Positions 30,501 through 42,514 of a DNA stretch of 64,000 nucleotides are shown here, in pieces; positions within the stretch are counted from its first letter, which is position 1; every line of letters begins with the position of its first letter. Made by a program: the position numbers and the translations under genes. Below the pieces are notes generated by a model that saw only the letters and a program-made list of their open reading frames with translations, did not search any database and was not told the origin of the DNA. This DNA is from Gnetum montanum. Lineage: Eukaryota > Streptophyta > Gnetopsida > Gnetales > Gnetaceae. The DNA lies in NCBI GenBank assembly GCA_015680685.1, contig MNCI01009417.1:414962-478961 (forward strand), given 5' to 3'.

Positions 30501-33353
30501 GACGGTCGAAGGTGGTTAAATGTCAGGCTGCCTAAGCATCCTAACAACATATGGGGTCGGTTTATTTTGTGTTTACAGGGCAAAAGGTTGGTCGTTATCA
30601 GGATGTTTAAGTATCCTAACAACATATGGAGTTGGTCTAGTTGGGGGTTTTACCTCCGTAGTTGCGACCGCAGGTGGCACCTAGACTATATAGGGAGCAG
30701 GCTGGGTAGGAGGTGGTGTGTTTGAGGTATTAGTGACGGGAGGTACACGCACCATGTATGGTTTTGGTGGTATGGTAGAGGCTGCCACCGCGGGGGGAAT
30801 CCAGATGACATAAGGTCTTAGTGGGGTAGGTAGATTACGTGGGGAGTATGATGATTGAGGTGCGGGTGTTTGTGTAGTAGGAGGAATACGAACTACAAAT
30901 GGTCTCTTAGGTATTTGTTGTTCATTATCTGAGTAAATAGTGTTAAACCTAGGTGCTTCTTGTTCATTGTCTAAGTAGATCATGTTAATTACATATGGAG
31001 CTTCCTTAGTATTTAGAGGATCCTTATATATGCCCATGGCCTGGTTTTGTTGTTTGATCGGGTTGGCCTCATCAAAAGTGATCTCACCTCTGTTGATCAT
31101 CCGTTGAATATCTTGTTTCAGGGTGAAACAATAGTCAGTGCCATGCCCATTGTGTTGATGATAATCACAAAAGCGGTCTATTCTAAAGCCTCTTGGAACT
31201 GGGGGCTCATCTGGCGTTGCCAAGCTTGGGTTCTCGACCAACTGACAAAATCGATCATGTCTTTGGATTGCTGCGGGGGACAATTGTTTATGTTTCATTA
31301 GCCTAGCCTTCAAGAGTTGGTCAAATAATTATGAGGGTTTCATGGGCAATGGCGTGTATTGAGAGGGGTCTCTCTTCTCGAAGTTTCTCGCACGACCTGG
31401 CATAGGATTTTGTGATGTGGATGGTTCGGGTGCAGTAGCAGGAGCAGGTCTAGCATAATTAGTAGGGGCAGTAGGTGGTTTGTCTTGTCTCGTACTCATT
31501 TGTTGTGTTTCCGCTACTGCTACTATAGTTGCCTTAGCCTTTTCTTTGTCTTTCTTATTATCTTGATTTTTAAAGGCTGAATAGGCGGGGTTATGACTAT
31601 TTTAGGTTGCCTCTTCTATGTTATTTATTTGTACAAATGCTTGACTAAGAGTGCATGCATTAAGATAGTATAATTTGGACTTCACAAAATCATTAATGGC
31701 CCCTTTTAGAATAGTGAGGAGATAAGTCTCCGGGATTGGCTCATGAAGCTCATTGAGGGTAGCACTCCATCGTTGAATAAATTTTTGAACAGGTTCAAGT
31801 GGTGTTTGCTTGACCTATATGAGGTGGTCAAGTGTTGCTTCAGGCTTTAAGTTAGAATTAAACCTAGTAATGAACTGGTGTAATAAATGTTCCAAAAAAG
31901 ATATGGATTTTCAGGGCAATGCCCGATACCAGTTAAGTGCTCTCCCTTTGAGGGACATGGGGAACACTTGCAAGATGGCATGTGGCCACGCCTAAAGTAA
32001 CACGCACTCTAGTCTAAACATTACAAGATGTGCGTTGGGGTCTGTTTCCCCATTGTATTTGGTTAACATGGGGAGGAAAACACCTTTAGGTAATGTTAGA
32101 GGTAGAATCGAAGAGCTGATAGGATCATCTTGATAGAAATCTACTATCTTAAGCTCTTCGTCGGTAGCTGTTTTGAGGCGCTTAACCTCATTGATTAGCT
32201 CTTGCATCAGTTTTTTGGCTTCAGCCCAGTCTTGGGCACCAGGTGAGATGGTAGATTGATTATGTTGTGTAGTATACAACTTAGATTATTGTATGGTGGG
32301 TGGGAAAGAGGAAAGTTGAGTGGTTGGAGGTTGTGCTTGTGGAATATTCATGGTAGGTGCTGCTAAGGGTGGCATACTGTAAGGAAAGGGTTGTTGTTGT
32401 TGTTGTTGCTATACTTGAGGGATGTTCATGGGTGGAATTGTAGGAGGTAGTACATTGTAGTTAGGGGGTTGATGCACTTGTGTACTAGTCCCAGCCCACT
32501 ATCCCATCATGATTTGTAAGGGAACACCCTGAACTTGTTGAGTTTAAGTGATGAAGGGTGTTCTTTGGGTTTGGATCTGTGGTATATAGTGCATAGATGT
32601 AGAAGCAAGTATCACATATGGCATCCTAATCACTCAGGGTGGGAAGGTTGCTCCCACATTAGTTTGCGGGGGTTGTTGTTGGGGTTGTATTTGCAAGAGA
32701 TGGAATAATGTGGTAACGGGAGGAATAGTGGCAAGGGGTATATTGAGTTGGGTATCGGTCACTGGTGGAGTGGGAATAAGCGTGGAGGCTTCTTGTTGAG
32801 GCACATGTGCTCAAGTAGTTTTAAATGACTGGAGGGACGTGATTTCCCTCGTGAATGGGTGAAACAACGGGTTCGCGTAAGTTTGTGGGCTGAGGGTATG
32901 GTACGAATCTTCATGTTCGGACTGAGCTGCAAAATCGTCCTCCTCCTCCAATTGAGGATTTGCCATAGACTGGTCTAAAGACTGATTCCTGGCTAGGAGG
33001 AGTTGTGAGATAAGTACAGAGTAGTGCTTTGGAAGAGGGATGATGTCATATGGGGAGGGGATGAACTCATGTCCTCCCCTATGAAACAGTTCATATTGCC
33101 TCTTAGCCTCCATTTCAGTTTGATCCACTGCTAGGCTAGCTTGGATTTCTATGCATATAAAATTATATTATTCCTATGTGATAACGTTGAATGATATATT
33201 CTTCCCTTGCAGTCTGAGAGATCAGCGGGGTCCTCCCCGGGGATTAACCTCACCGTGGGCCCCTATGGGTTGCATAATGGACATTGTCATCATCGTGGGG
33301 CCCATGGTATCTGGAATGGACTTGGTTGAAACATTGGGGTTGGCAGTATTCAT
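30501..33353 (-). pseudogene. gag: E2 gag
   Basis: Start ATG at 33,353, opposite to the E1 start. It reads MDQTEMEAKRQYELFHRGGH (33,128 on), where E1 has a stop in place of the Gln. The P/Q-rich N-terminal part (32,760-32,280) is broken by several stops. The gag domain lies around 32,000-31,600. The zinc knuckle is in RFCDYHQHNGHGTDYC near 31,170-31,120. The Pro-rich C-terminal part with PYVIWIPP, PYMVRVPP and PFVVRIPP runs to about 30,600. E2 lacks some stops found in E1 and has others, so the two decayed independently. Confidence 0.88.
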
Positions 33354-33539
33354 GGTGAAAAGGTCATAAATGTAACACGGTGGAAGGGATACAATGTCAA
33401 GGCGTACAGGTGAGGATTTGGCTAAGTATGAAACGGGTGTATTTATCAGTGTACACTTAAGTTGGCAGCATGTGACCTGTTTGCACAGTGTATGGATTGG
33501 GTCCCAGCGTACAGGCTTCAGTGACCAGCGTACAGAAAC

Positions 33540-34020
33540 TGGTCACAGTGTGTAGAAAGGTTCTACAGCGTGCAAGTTTTCAGGTAGCATGTAGACAGGG
33601 TCTACAACATGCAGGTTTTCAAGCAGCATGTAGAAAGGGTCTACAGCATGCAGGTTGTTAGGCAGTGTGTAGGTAGGGTCTACAACGTGCAGGTTTTTAG
33701 GCAGCGTGTAGACAGGGTCTACAGCATGCAGGTTTTCAGGCAGCGTGTAGGCAGGGTCTACAGCGTGCAGGTTTTCAAGCAGCGTGTAGGCAGGGTCTAC
33801 AGCGTGTAGGTTTTCAGGCAGCGTGTAGACAGGGTCTACAGCATGCAGGTTGTCAAGCAGCATGTAGGCAGGGTCTACAGCATGTAGGTTTTCAGGAAGC
33901 ATGTAGATAAGGTCTACAGCATGCAAGTTTTTAGGTAGCATGTAGACAGGGTCTCCAGCGTGCAGGTTGTTAGGCAGCGTGTAGATAGGATCTATAGCGT
34001 GCAGGTAAGCTGGGCAGTGT
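33540..34020 (-). repeat. E2 leader array, about 12 units of 39 bp
   Basis: On the + strand each unit has GTAGACAGGGTCTAC followed by AGCATGCAGGTTTTCAGGCA. In the element's sense it reads GTAGACCCTGTCTAC, an inverted repeat that can fold. Units begin near 33,551, 33,592, 33,630, 33,668, 33,707, 33,747, 33,787, 33,827, 33,863, 33,902, 33,941 and 33,979. Since 39 is a multiple of 3, the array also reads as an open frame with a 13-residue repeat; I regard that as a by-product. Confidence 0.9.
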
Positions 34021-34175
34021 GTAGATGCTGAGATTGCTACAGAATAGAACGCAGATTCAGAGAGTTGAAAAATCAAATTTAATGTTGATGCAATGTAAAT
34101 CTGAGAAAACATGGTGGTAGATCAGAAGCACAGGGGACGTGTGTATGAGATCAGAGTAGATTTATATAGTTTCAG

Positions 34176-34193
34176 GCCCTTCTTCTAGTGCCA
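34176..34193 (-). other. Primer binding site of E2
   Basis: Minus strand TGGCACTAGAAGAAGGGC begins 5 bases inside the LTR end. It matches the sites in E1, E3 and E4. Confidence 0.8.
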
Positions 34194-34198
34194 TTTTC

Positions 34199-35594
34199 TG
34201 TACTGTACGACATCGTCGGTGCGAGGCTAGAATGAAATGAACACCGAGAGATCTACACACAGACACAGAAGACCCTAACTTCGCTTGAGGGTGAGCTGGA
34301 ATGGACGAAGGTAGAGTACCTTGGGTGGTCTGCACGCAGATCAGACAAGGATTTCCCCAACGTATGCCAATATGCAATACACTAGGTTATGTGTAAACAG
34401 CGTGATTAACGTAAACCCAAAGCGTAAATTTGCATTAACTTAAACAAAACGAATGAACCAGGGTAAATGAAAACTGTGACAAATTTCGAGTAGAAACAAA
34501 GTAATTTTATTGCCAGATGAGAATTACAGTGCACCGGTCCAGATGTAGTCGTAGATTTGACACGAGGTGGATGAAGGGCCTCAGTGGATGCTAGAAGATG
34601 ATGGTGTGCTAGTTTAAATTGCAAGCATAGCGTTAAGGCTATATGCTCAGCATGTAGGGTCGAGGTCCAGCATACGGGGGGTTCTTGCTCTAATTTTCTT
34701 AGTGTTCTCTAGGTTCCATTTATTTTTTCTATGTGTGTCAAAATTGCGAACCCTGATCTAGTGAAAAATTGGGGTTTTTATGAGGGTTTTGAGAGCTGGA
34801 TTCGAATCTGGAAGGGTACGAGTGGCCGTGGGTGAGAGAATTTTGAGTCGGATGACAAGTGGCTGCATTGTCTAGGTGTAAAGAATATTACAACTATGCA
34901 GCGTGCTGCATGCCAATGTGTGCTGCTGCACGCCAGCATGTACATGTTGGGCATGTGAACTCAATGTACAGACTTGACTAAAACAAAAGAATTCATTTTT
35001 ACAAATTACTGTTATAGCATAAAATAGCCAATTCGGCCCTCAGGTTTGAACTCAGATATTATGAGAATGCTGCTTATGGATGTTCAACTCAATTGGACTT
35101 GATCTGACTTGGTTTTGGAAGATTTCCAATGATGTACACTTTGCTGCATGCTGGATGGTGCACTCTGGGCGTACACACTAGGTGTGTAGGAGGTACATGC
35201 TCAGCGTGTGTACTTTCAAGTGTGTGATTTCAAGGTCAAAACTCGATTTTCTTAAGCCCATGATGATGCCTAACAGTTGCCCTACCTCTGAGAGTCAATG
35301 TCTTGTGAGAATCTTGCTCTGAAGTGCCTGTTTCGAGTAGTCTTTCAAGTCACACGCTGGGCATGCACGCTGGGCCTAGTGAAAACCAAGTATTTTGAGC
35401 TCAAAAGTTTTCTGGGTTCAACACCAGATGTTGCCGTAGTCTTCTATGGGTCCCTAGGAACCATTTTTTGCATAGTTTGACTCCGTTTGAAGTTGTCTGT
35501 GAAATTGTTAAGCTTTAGTCATGGTGGGGAGCATCACGATTTTAGCTTGATTCTTTTTGAAGAAGTACTAAGCTCAGAATTTTGTGGTGTTTCA
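34199..35594 (-). repeat. 5' LTR of E2 (1,396 bp)
   Basis: Minus strand from TGAAACACCACAAAATTCTGAG (35,594) to GTACAGTACA (34,199). It is similar to the E1 LTRs throughout but more diverged from them than they are from each other. It contains the GGGACC, GTGCACGCC and ACACGCTGGCGTG motifs of family A. Confidence 0.93.
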
Positions 35595-35688
35595 GGCTCC
35601 CCTCAAGTTAGTCACTTTGATGCTTTGCTATAGCTGTCATTTATAGCATTTGTTGCCCCTACTAACTACTTTATCCTTTGGGGTGCAG

Positions 35689-35823
35689 GCTCTTAACGAG
35701 GATGTGAGGCCTGTGGAGGGAAGGAATGAGGTGTTGGTGGGGGGCAATATGGAAGCAGACGATGTGCAAGTGAAGAAGGTAGAGACAAACGACGAAGACA
35801 ATGCGAATAGGGATAGCTTGTGA
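35689..35823 (+). pseudogene. E3 antisense gene, last exon (44 codons)
   Basis: Acceptor TTTGGGGTGCAG at 35,677-35,688, then an open exon starting ALNEDVRPVEGRNEVLVGG and ending NRDSL-stop at 35,821-35,823. It aligns with exon 8 of E5 (57,724-57,819, IPDEQAGPLEGRNDDVEEGD) and, more loosely, with exon 8 of E2. It is acidic and shows no stop. Only this exon of the E3 copy is in the window; E2 is inserted 94 bases upstream, in intron 7. Confidence 0.65.
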
Positions 35824-35974
35824 GAGCATGAGGGTAGATCCCCCCTCTCTTCATTTTTTTGGAAGAGTTTACAAACACCGCTAATAGGTGAAAAATTTTG
35901 ACTGAAATGCAATATTCCAGAAAGGAAAGCTGGTTTCGTGTTATTATGTGTGTTATGTGAAGTTTTCATACTCT

Positions 35975-36150
35975 AGTATGCTAATTTTAGGCCATTTTGG
36001 GTCATTTGCGTAATGAATAAAGCAAAGGTGATAATGCTAGTTTTAAGCCTTTTTTGGGCCATTTGTTAGTTTCAGGCCATTTCGGGCTGTTTGTTAGTTT
36101 TAGGCCATTTCGGGCCGTTTGTTAGTTTTAGGCCATTTCGGGCCGTTTAC
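35975..36150 (-). repeat. E3 boundary array a (protease / antisense gene)
   Basis: Five units of (T)TAGTTTTAGGCCATTTCGGGCC (near 35,982, 36,038, 36,067, 36,094, 36,124); the last three are nearly identical at 29-bp spacing. Confidence 0.85.
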
Positions 36151-36239
36151 GTATTGTGTCGAAAAGATGACACCCTGGTGGGCTAAGTAGAAAGCGAATA
36201 TGCGAGGATGGCGACTGGGTGAGAGGTCGCAAGGCTACT

Positions 36240-37560
36240 ATGATATGCGTAGCTGTCTCCTGACCTTTCGTGGGTTAATAGGGATGTAAGGTCGAGGCAT
36301 TTCACCAAGGCCTTCGCTTGTGCTACCATCCTCCACTTGAAAGGGCAACTCCACCTAGATGTTTTCTACCTAGGGGTCACTTCGTTGGGCCGATCCCTTC
36401 GCTGTATGGTTGGTGCATGCATGAACAGGCACTTCATCTTTAGAGGTTGTAACCTCTGAACCTTGCTCTATGTTTAGGTTACTAATTTCTTGCGTTACCA
36501 CCCCATCGCCATGGATTATCACCTCTTTACCCTCATATGGTAAGTGGATTTCCTAATGTATAGGCGAGGAAACTACCCCGAGTTGTGCTAACCACGATCT
36601 TCCCAAGATTAGGTTAAACCTGGGCATTTCTTCAACTACAACGAATGTTGTGTCCGTGGGGAGCTCGTTCCCTGCTACGAAGTTTACATGAACTGTGCCT
36701 TTTACCAGGACACGTGCCCCGTTGAAGGACTGTAGGCATGACGTTGCTATTGGTTTGATCTGGTCGACCAACCCCAGTTTCTCTATGAGAGGCAAAGAGA
36801 TGACATTTGTGGCTGCCCCATCATCAACATGCACCCTTCGGATTCGGTAATGACTGACCCGAATTGTCATGAAGAGAGGCATCGTAGTCACTTGGCCCTT
36901 TTTGAGATCTTCCTTAAGGGCTTTGTTGTTGAAAGTTAGTGAAGGTGCGGACTCCATGGGTGCGGAGGGGAGTATGACTAAGTGGATCGTTTTCTCATCT
37001 ACCAGCATGTTCTCATCGACCGGGAATGCAGTTAACATGTGAACTAGAGCCTCGTGGTGAGGGATGGATACCATGACTAAGTTGTATAGGCTTAACATGG
37101 TATTTTTTTACCTTAGGGTTTTTCCAACCTAGGTTAGGGCGTTCAAGAAGTCTTGGCCGCTCATCTATTTGACACTCTCCTCCTCGATTCGTCCCAGAAG
37201 ACGAATCTCCTGAGGGGAGATGGCCCCAAACCCATGTTCAAATTCTCGGCAATAGGATGTCATAGGTTGTGTGCTTGCGTCGACCTTCGTCCTTGGTGAC
37301 AAAGGTGTAAATTTAAAGGATGAAGGCGTAGTTTTAGAGATGCTTTTGACGGTATTCCTCTTTGACACCTCACCCGTCAGGTAGGTTTCTCGCGTTGTAG
37401 GATGAGGAAGTTGTTTGTTGCTACACGGGATGGGGGCTGTCGAAGACGCTGGTGTCTTGATGATGAATGGGGCTAGAGGTGTTAGCAGACAGGGTTGCAC
37501 AGCCCCACCAATCAGTGGTGCAGAGGCAGATGCTCGTGGTTGGACTTTCAGGATGAAGGG
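36240..37560 (-). pseudogene. pro: E3 protease region of gag-protease
   Basis: In the same frame as E3 gag (39,987). The active-site loop is RRVHVDDGAATNVISLPLIE near 36,830, again DDGA. Next come FVVVEEMPRFNLILGRSWLAQ and VVSSPIH (36,650-36,556), with a stop at 36,553 where E1 has Gln. The frame continues with stops to about 36,240, ending PYIPINPRKVRRQLRIS. A stop near 37,163 precedes the region and one near 37,562 separates it from gag. The 181-residue stretch 37,098-36,553 is open and is the best-preserved protease in the window. Confidence 0.88.
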
Positions 37561-37563
37561 TGA

Positions 37564-39987
37564 CTACAAGCTTGGACCAGCCATTGGTGGCATGGGCATA
37601 CTACGCTGAGGCATGCGAATCACAAATGGTTGGAAGGGTGGTATGGGATCATTGTCAATACCGATGGCATTGATTATGTAACCAATGTAGAGTGGGTCAG
37701 TATAGATGTACATGGATTGGTTCTCAGGACGTACCAGGCTACTTTCATCTAGCACCAAATACCCTAGGTCAATCGGTCTTTGGATGTCATCTTGCAACGA
37801 TAGACAATAATCTGTGGTATGACCACATAGTTGATGGTAGTCGCAAAACCTGTCCAGCCTAAAACCTTTAGGGACTAGAGGTTTTTTGGTCAAGGCTAAA
37901 GAGGGATTTCTAAGGAGATCGCAGTAGCGTCGATGTCTCATGTTTGCTTCTTTTGACATCCACTTGTGTGGAATGTATCTTGCTGCCAACAGTTGCTTCA
38001 AGAGTTCTGAAGGTTTGAGGGATAGCGGAGTATATTTTGAATGATCTTTACATTCAAAATTAGGTTTAGTATATGCAGATGTCTCAGGTGCGGGGGCGGC
38101 GGGTTGTAATGCTTGACCCAACTTAGGCCCTAAGTCGGCTGCAGGTACAGTCGATTTCTTGTTATTCTTGTTTCCATTGTTTCTGTGTTTGGGTTTAGCC
38201 TCAACTGCCACAGTAGCCACCATGGTCGCTGGCGCCTTACCTTTGTCCTTCTTTGCAAAGCTGTTCCTATAAGTGACATAAGCTGGGTCTTTACTTGCCT
38301 CAGCTGCGTCTTGTATGCTTTTCGTCTTAGCGAAATCTTGATTAAGTGAGCGTGGAGTAAGGTAATATAGTTTTGACTTGATGAAGTCATTCATTGCACC
38401 CTTAAAGATGTCTAACAAATGAGCCTCCGCGATAGGTTCACGGATTTTTTTAAGGGTTGTGCTCCATCGTTGAATAAATTTTTGGACTGGTTCTAGTGGG
38501 TCTTGCTTCACGCTCATCAGCTGATCCAGCGTGGTTTCTGGCTTCAAGTTATACTTGAAGCGTGTTACAAACTGGGTCAAGAGTTCTTCCAAAGTCAAAA
38601 TGGACGAACATGGCAACATGCGATACCAATCTAGGGCTTTCCTAGCTAGGGACATGGCGAAGACGCAAATGATCGTATGCGGCCATTGTTGTAGCAACAA
38701 AGACTCTGATCGGAAAGTGATGAGATGTGTATCGAGATCTCCTTCTCCATTGTACTTCGTGAAGTGTGGTAGGGACATCCCAGGTGGTAATATCAGGGTA
38801 GGGATTGTAGGGTTGATGGGGTCATCTTGGTCAAAGTCCATGACTCATACCATATCGGACCCAACAGCCTTGAAGCATTTTACTTCCTCGGTTAGGTTTG
38901 AATAAGCTAAAATGCTAGGTCCAAACCTAGGGATGTTCTAGACGTCTGAGGGACTGCAGGGGCGACCCCCACAGGTGGCATGGTAGTGGTGGCAATTTGA
39001 CCCATCGACTGTGCTGTTGGGACCACCCCTGCTAAAGGTGTTGTTTGCATTGTCCACCATCTGGTGGGTGGTATCATTGGAATGGTAATAGTGGGTTGAG
39101 CTGCCGAGTAGGCTGTTTGGATCACCGGCGGGACCCCCCATGGCCCCGCACCAATTTGTGCCATTTGGGGGGTCGAGTAGACCTGAGGGCAAGTGTAATG
39201 AGATATCTACGACGGTTGTGGAACAGACAAGGAAGCAAATGGAGGCCACCACGTGGATGGGCCTGGGCCCATCACAGTGGGTGGGATGGTTGGTATGGGA
39301 GTTAGGTGTGGTTGTAGAGTAGGTATAGTGTGGACATGCGGTAGAGTAGCCATGATAGGTATGTTACGTGTTGTGGTAGCGTGCAACCGGGTGATAGGGG
39401 TGATGAGGTGCTAGGAACATAGCATGGCTACCCATTGTAGTCGCAGTTGCAGACTACTGAAACGTAGGCACGATGGCGAAGGGGATGATGACAGGCAGCG
39501 AGTTGGCCCACAAGGACTAGGTAGGTGGAACAAGAATGGGGTTGGCTGGGTCTCCCTCATCAGATTGGAAATCGAGTTCCTCCTACCCATCTTGAAAGGC
39601 GTTATCCTGGTTGAACGCTGTGTCTTGTTGCCCCCTAAGCCTTGTCAACTAGATTAGTTGATCTAGCAGCCTTTGGTTCGCTTGTGTCAAAGGTAGGAAA
39701 ATGCCCTGGTTAGGAACGAATTCCTCCCCGTTGTAGTAAGTGAACTCGAAGCTACGTTTTTCTTCAAGTTCATGTAAGTCTAAGGGCAGGTTAACCTGCA
39801 CCTTCATGTAAAGGAAATTGTAATGCTCGTGTTGCTGGGCCAAGCCCTTAGGTCCAAGGTTTTGAATCCTGACAGACCGACGGGCTTCTTGTGTTGGATT
39901 CAACCGTTGTTCGACACCAGTAGTACCTTGGGCTGCGAAGGGCACCTCCATGTTGGAGATATCGATAGCAGTAGTGGTAGAAGTCAT
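37564..39987 (-). pseudogene. gag: E3 gag
   Basis: ATG 39,987 (MTSTTTAIDISNMEV). Frame continuous with protease and without frameshift; stops near 39,650 and between 39,000 and 38,842. The 425-residue stretch 38,841-37,564 is open: gag domain (SLARKALDWYRMLP, FVTRFKYNLKPETTLDQLM, EPVQKFIQRWSTTLK, LYYLTPRSLNQDF), a basic K/N-rich segment, zinc knuckle in RFCDYHQLCGHTTDYC near 37,845-37,800, then Pro-rich QPFVIRMPQ. Diverged from family A but colinear with it. Confidence 0.92.
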
Positions 39988-40064
39988 TGTTAAGCAAGTG
40001 ATTATGTGAAAATGCTAGAAAACGTGGAAGAACAGAAGGATTTAAAAAATGAAAATAGGTGGCT

Positions 40065-40700
40065 TTTCGTCCTACAAGATCCCAGAGGGACCGTCGAGGT
40101 GACCGACCTGCGCCACACAAGACAGAAACAACCTCAAAGGGTGTCACGCTTTCGCCTGTGCTGGCTAGGGCACAGGATGCATGCGGGACTACTGTAGAAG
40201 AAGCAAGTTAAATCGTCGTTCGAAGGCCTATTGTCTCATAGGGTTCCGGAGAAATTGTCAAGGCAACCAATCTACACCACACGATGTGCAAACAACCACA
40301 AAGGGTGTCAAGTCTACGCTAATGCAAGTCGAGGTGTGGAAGGCATACGAGACTATCGTAAGATGAGAAAATTAACTCGCGACCAGGTAAATTTTGTGTC
40401 TCATGGAATCCCAAAGGGACCGTCGAGGTGACTATTTTGTACTACACGGAATGAGGTACAGAACGCATGCGAGACAACCATAGGATGGGCTAATTAACTA
40501 GCAATTAGGCAGGTTTTATGTCTCACAAGGTCCTGGAGGGACCATCCAGGTGACCGATCTGCACCGCACGGGGTGGGGTGCAGTACACATGCAAGATGAC
40601 CTTAGAATGAGCTAGTTAACTAGTGATCGAAGGCCTTGTGTTCTTTAGGGCTCCGAAGGAACTGTCAGGGTGACCAATCTGCGCCGCACAGAACGTAAAC
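40065..40700 (-). repeat. E3 leader array of 119-168-bp units
   Basis: Five units between PBS and gag, anchored by AGGGACCGTCGAGGTGACC and TGCRCCGCAC sequences near 40,070, 40,238, 40,402, 40,523 and 40,642. The spacing is about 168, 164, 121 and 119 bases. E4 has one recognisable unit near 44,895-44,950. This is the family B counterpart of the family A leader arrays, with unrelated sequence. Confidence 0.75.
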
Positions 40701-40789
40701 AACCACAAGAGGGTGTTGCATCTACGCTCGTGTGTATCATGGCGCAGAAGGCTCACAGAACTACCATGACATGCAGCAAAGGCACCAAA

Positions 40790-40808
40790 TGCCCTCTCTC
40801 TAGCGCCA
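40790..40808 (-). other. Primer binding site of E3
   Basis: Minus strand TGGCGCTAGAGAGAGGGCA, 6 bases inside the LTR end. The best-preserved PBS in the window. Confidence 0.85.
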
Positions 40809-40814
40809 GGAAAA

Positions 40815-42514
40815 TGTAGCGATCGAAAACGTCGATGGCTGGAAGAACGCCAAGGTCGGCGGACACAACAGTTCCAACCCCATGCCCGCAGGAGGGCAGT
40901 GCTAGGTGTGTGCGAACACGGGGTGCCTTGAACGATCTGGTCGATCAGATAGGGACTTACATCGGCGTCAATATAGCCTTTTGCAATATAAACTGTACGA
41001 GTTGTGAGATGGTGCTTATGGGTAATTATAGTGAAAAAAGAAAGGGACTAAAAAAATGCAACAATAATGCAAAATAGTGAATAACGTAAGTGCGACAATG
41101 ATATGAGACGATGCTTGAAGGTAAACAAAATAGGAATAATGCAAGGAAGCCAGACAGTAAATAAGAGGTAACATAAGATATAGTTAGGAACATGCACCAC
41201 TTCAGAGCTACAAATCTGTCCGATCAGGGGATGGCATAATTGGCTGCATGACGTGATGGAGTGCAGAAAGTTCTGAGAGTGACCAAAGCGTGCTGGGCAA
41301 CAGGAATAGCTATGCGCTTGGGCACAGATTTTGTATATACACAATGCAGGTGGGATCCGACCAAGGTGGTAGAACGAGACCCTAGACTTTATGCCAACCA
41401 AGAGAGGTTCCTTTTACAAATTGTTGGCCTCCCCTTTTCTTTTCCTTATTGTGAGATTGCAGGTATTTCTCTTTGTTTTTTTGTTTCAATCAAGGAGAAT
41501 CATTTTTCTTTTTCTTTTTTGTGGACCCCTTTTTTCTATGCTACTTGACAGGCTATTTATAGGGCTGAAGGTAAGCCAAGGTGACCGTTTGAATACTGCG
41601 TTGTTGCAGACTTGCGCGAACTTACTGGCATTACTCGAGCCATTTGTGACCATTGAGCTTGCAAGACCGTTGTGACGCAAGCAATAACTACGATCCTACT
41701 ATGTCGTGACTGCGTTGCTAGCTCCTAGAGGCGTGTGCCAATGGTCTGATTGAGGTGGAATGCATTAATGTCGCACGGCCACCTGCCTGTCGTGCTATGT
41801 TTTGGGACGTGGCTTGCTTATTGTGGCATAGCACCTTGCTGTGTGTCTTGCCGTACATCACATACTTGCCACATGATGCTACGCTACGTAGCGTGGCGTA
41901 GCGTAGTGACTAGGGTAGTTTTGCTGATTTTCAGCTTATTTTGCCATAGTGCAAGTACTGCAGACTTTGCTGATTTCACCTTTGAAACCGCCTTCTATCC
42001 TTTTCCGTAGGATTGCTACGCCTTGCTGCGCCATGTAGCTCAGCGTAGCGTAGTAGCAGACATGGTCCGCCGCTTCCTGGCAAAAAGAGATACCATTGCA
42101 GAACTCGAGATTGGACGAGGGAGGTGAGTAGTGAAGTTGTTGTTATGCTACGTCATATGTCATCGTGTAGCGCAACATCTCATTCCGCCATTATTTTTTG
42201 AGGCTTGCTACGCTACACATTGTAGCGTAGTAGGCTTTGTAACTTAGAAAACTTGCTGAACTGCTTCTCCTGTGCACCTAGGCTACTGTTGTTGATTTTG
42301 GACACCATTTCTGAGTAGGCTATAAGTTGTTCAGTCTACTTTCGTGGGTGAGCGAGTTGGTATGGAACTCGCCCATGCCTAAAGTAGAAAATTTACCAAA
42401 CTGGCCATCCTGGACTCAAAATGTTCTTTTCTCGATGGACTGTCATGGTGCTGTGTAGACTGCAAGAGCCTGGTGAAGCCAGGATGACCCCACATTTTCT
42501 TTTAGGGTGTTTCA
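40815..42514 (-). repeat. 5' LTR of E3 (1,700 bp)
   Basis: Minus strand from TGAAACACCC (42,514) to CGATCGCTACA (40,815). Colinear with the E5 LTRs (GATCGAAAACGTCGATGGCTGG end; GCTACGCTACGTAGCGTGGCG palindromes at 41,878-42,060 and 42,208-42,232). TATAAATA on the minus strand at 41,561-41,554. Confidence 0.88.
41554..41561 (-). promoter_or_regulatory. Candidate TATA box in the E3 LTR
   Basis: TATAAATA in the context GCCCTATAAATAGCC. It is conserved in both E5 LTRs (46,043-46,036 and 58,583-58,576) and in E4 (59,975-59,968). Confidence 0.6.

Larger units (their letters stand above)
25004..35594 (-). mobile_element. E2, family A Tat-like Ty3/gypsy element, right (5') part
   Basis: In minus-strand order: 5' LTR (35,594-34,199), PBS, leader array, gag from 33,353, protease, boundary array a (29,110-28,920), then the antisense gene, interrupted by E1. 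The right end, GTGTTTCA at 35,587-35,594, borders E3 sequence GGCTC. The same five bases should follow the left LTR outside the window. Confidence 0.92.
35595..42514 (-). mobile_element. E3, family B Tat-like element, right (5') part
   Basis: Minus-strand order: 5' LTR (42,514-40,815), PBS, tandem leader, gag (39,987), protease to about 36,240, boundary array a, then the last exon of the antisense gene on the + strand. E2 is inserted in the last intron of that gene, so the rest of E3, including pol, lies off the left edge. It ends at GTGTTTCA (42,507-42,514) against E4 gag sequence. Confidence 0.9.

Noticed and set aside
33543-34112. A 189-residue open frame with a regular 13-residue repeat
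   Set aside because: It is produced by the 39-bp leader array, whose length is a multiple of three. E1 has no corresponding open frame, and the array lies in a non-coding leader.
34177-34193. tRNA-like match at the primer binding sites
   Set aside because: Only a short sequence complementary to a tRNA 3' end is present; there is no tRNA gene.
41048-41401. Minus-strand open frame of 117 residues in the E3 LTR
   Set aside because: It is not kept in the E5 LTRs, and its amino-acid composition is that of random AT-rich sequence.
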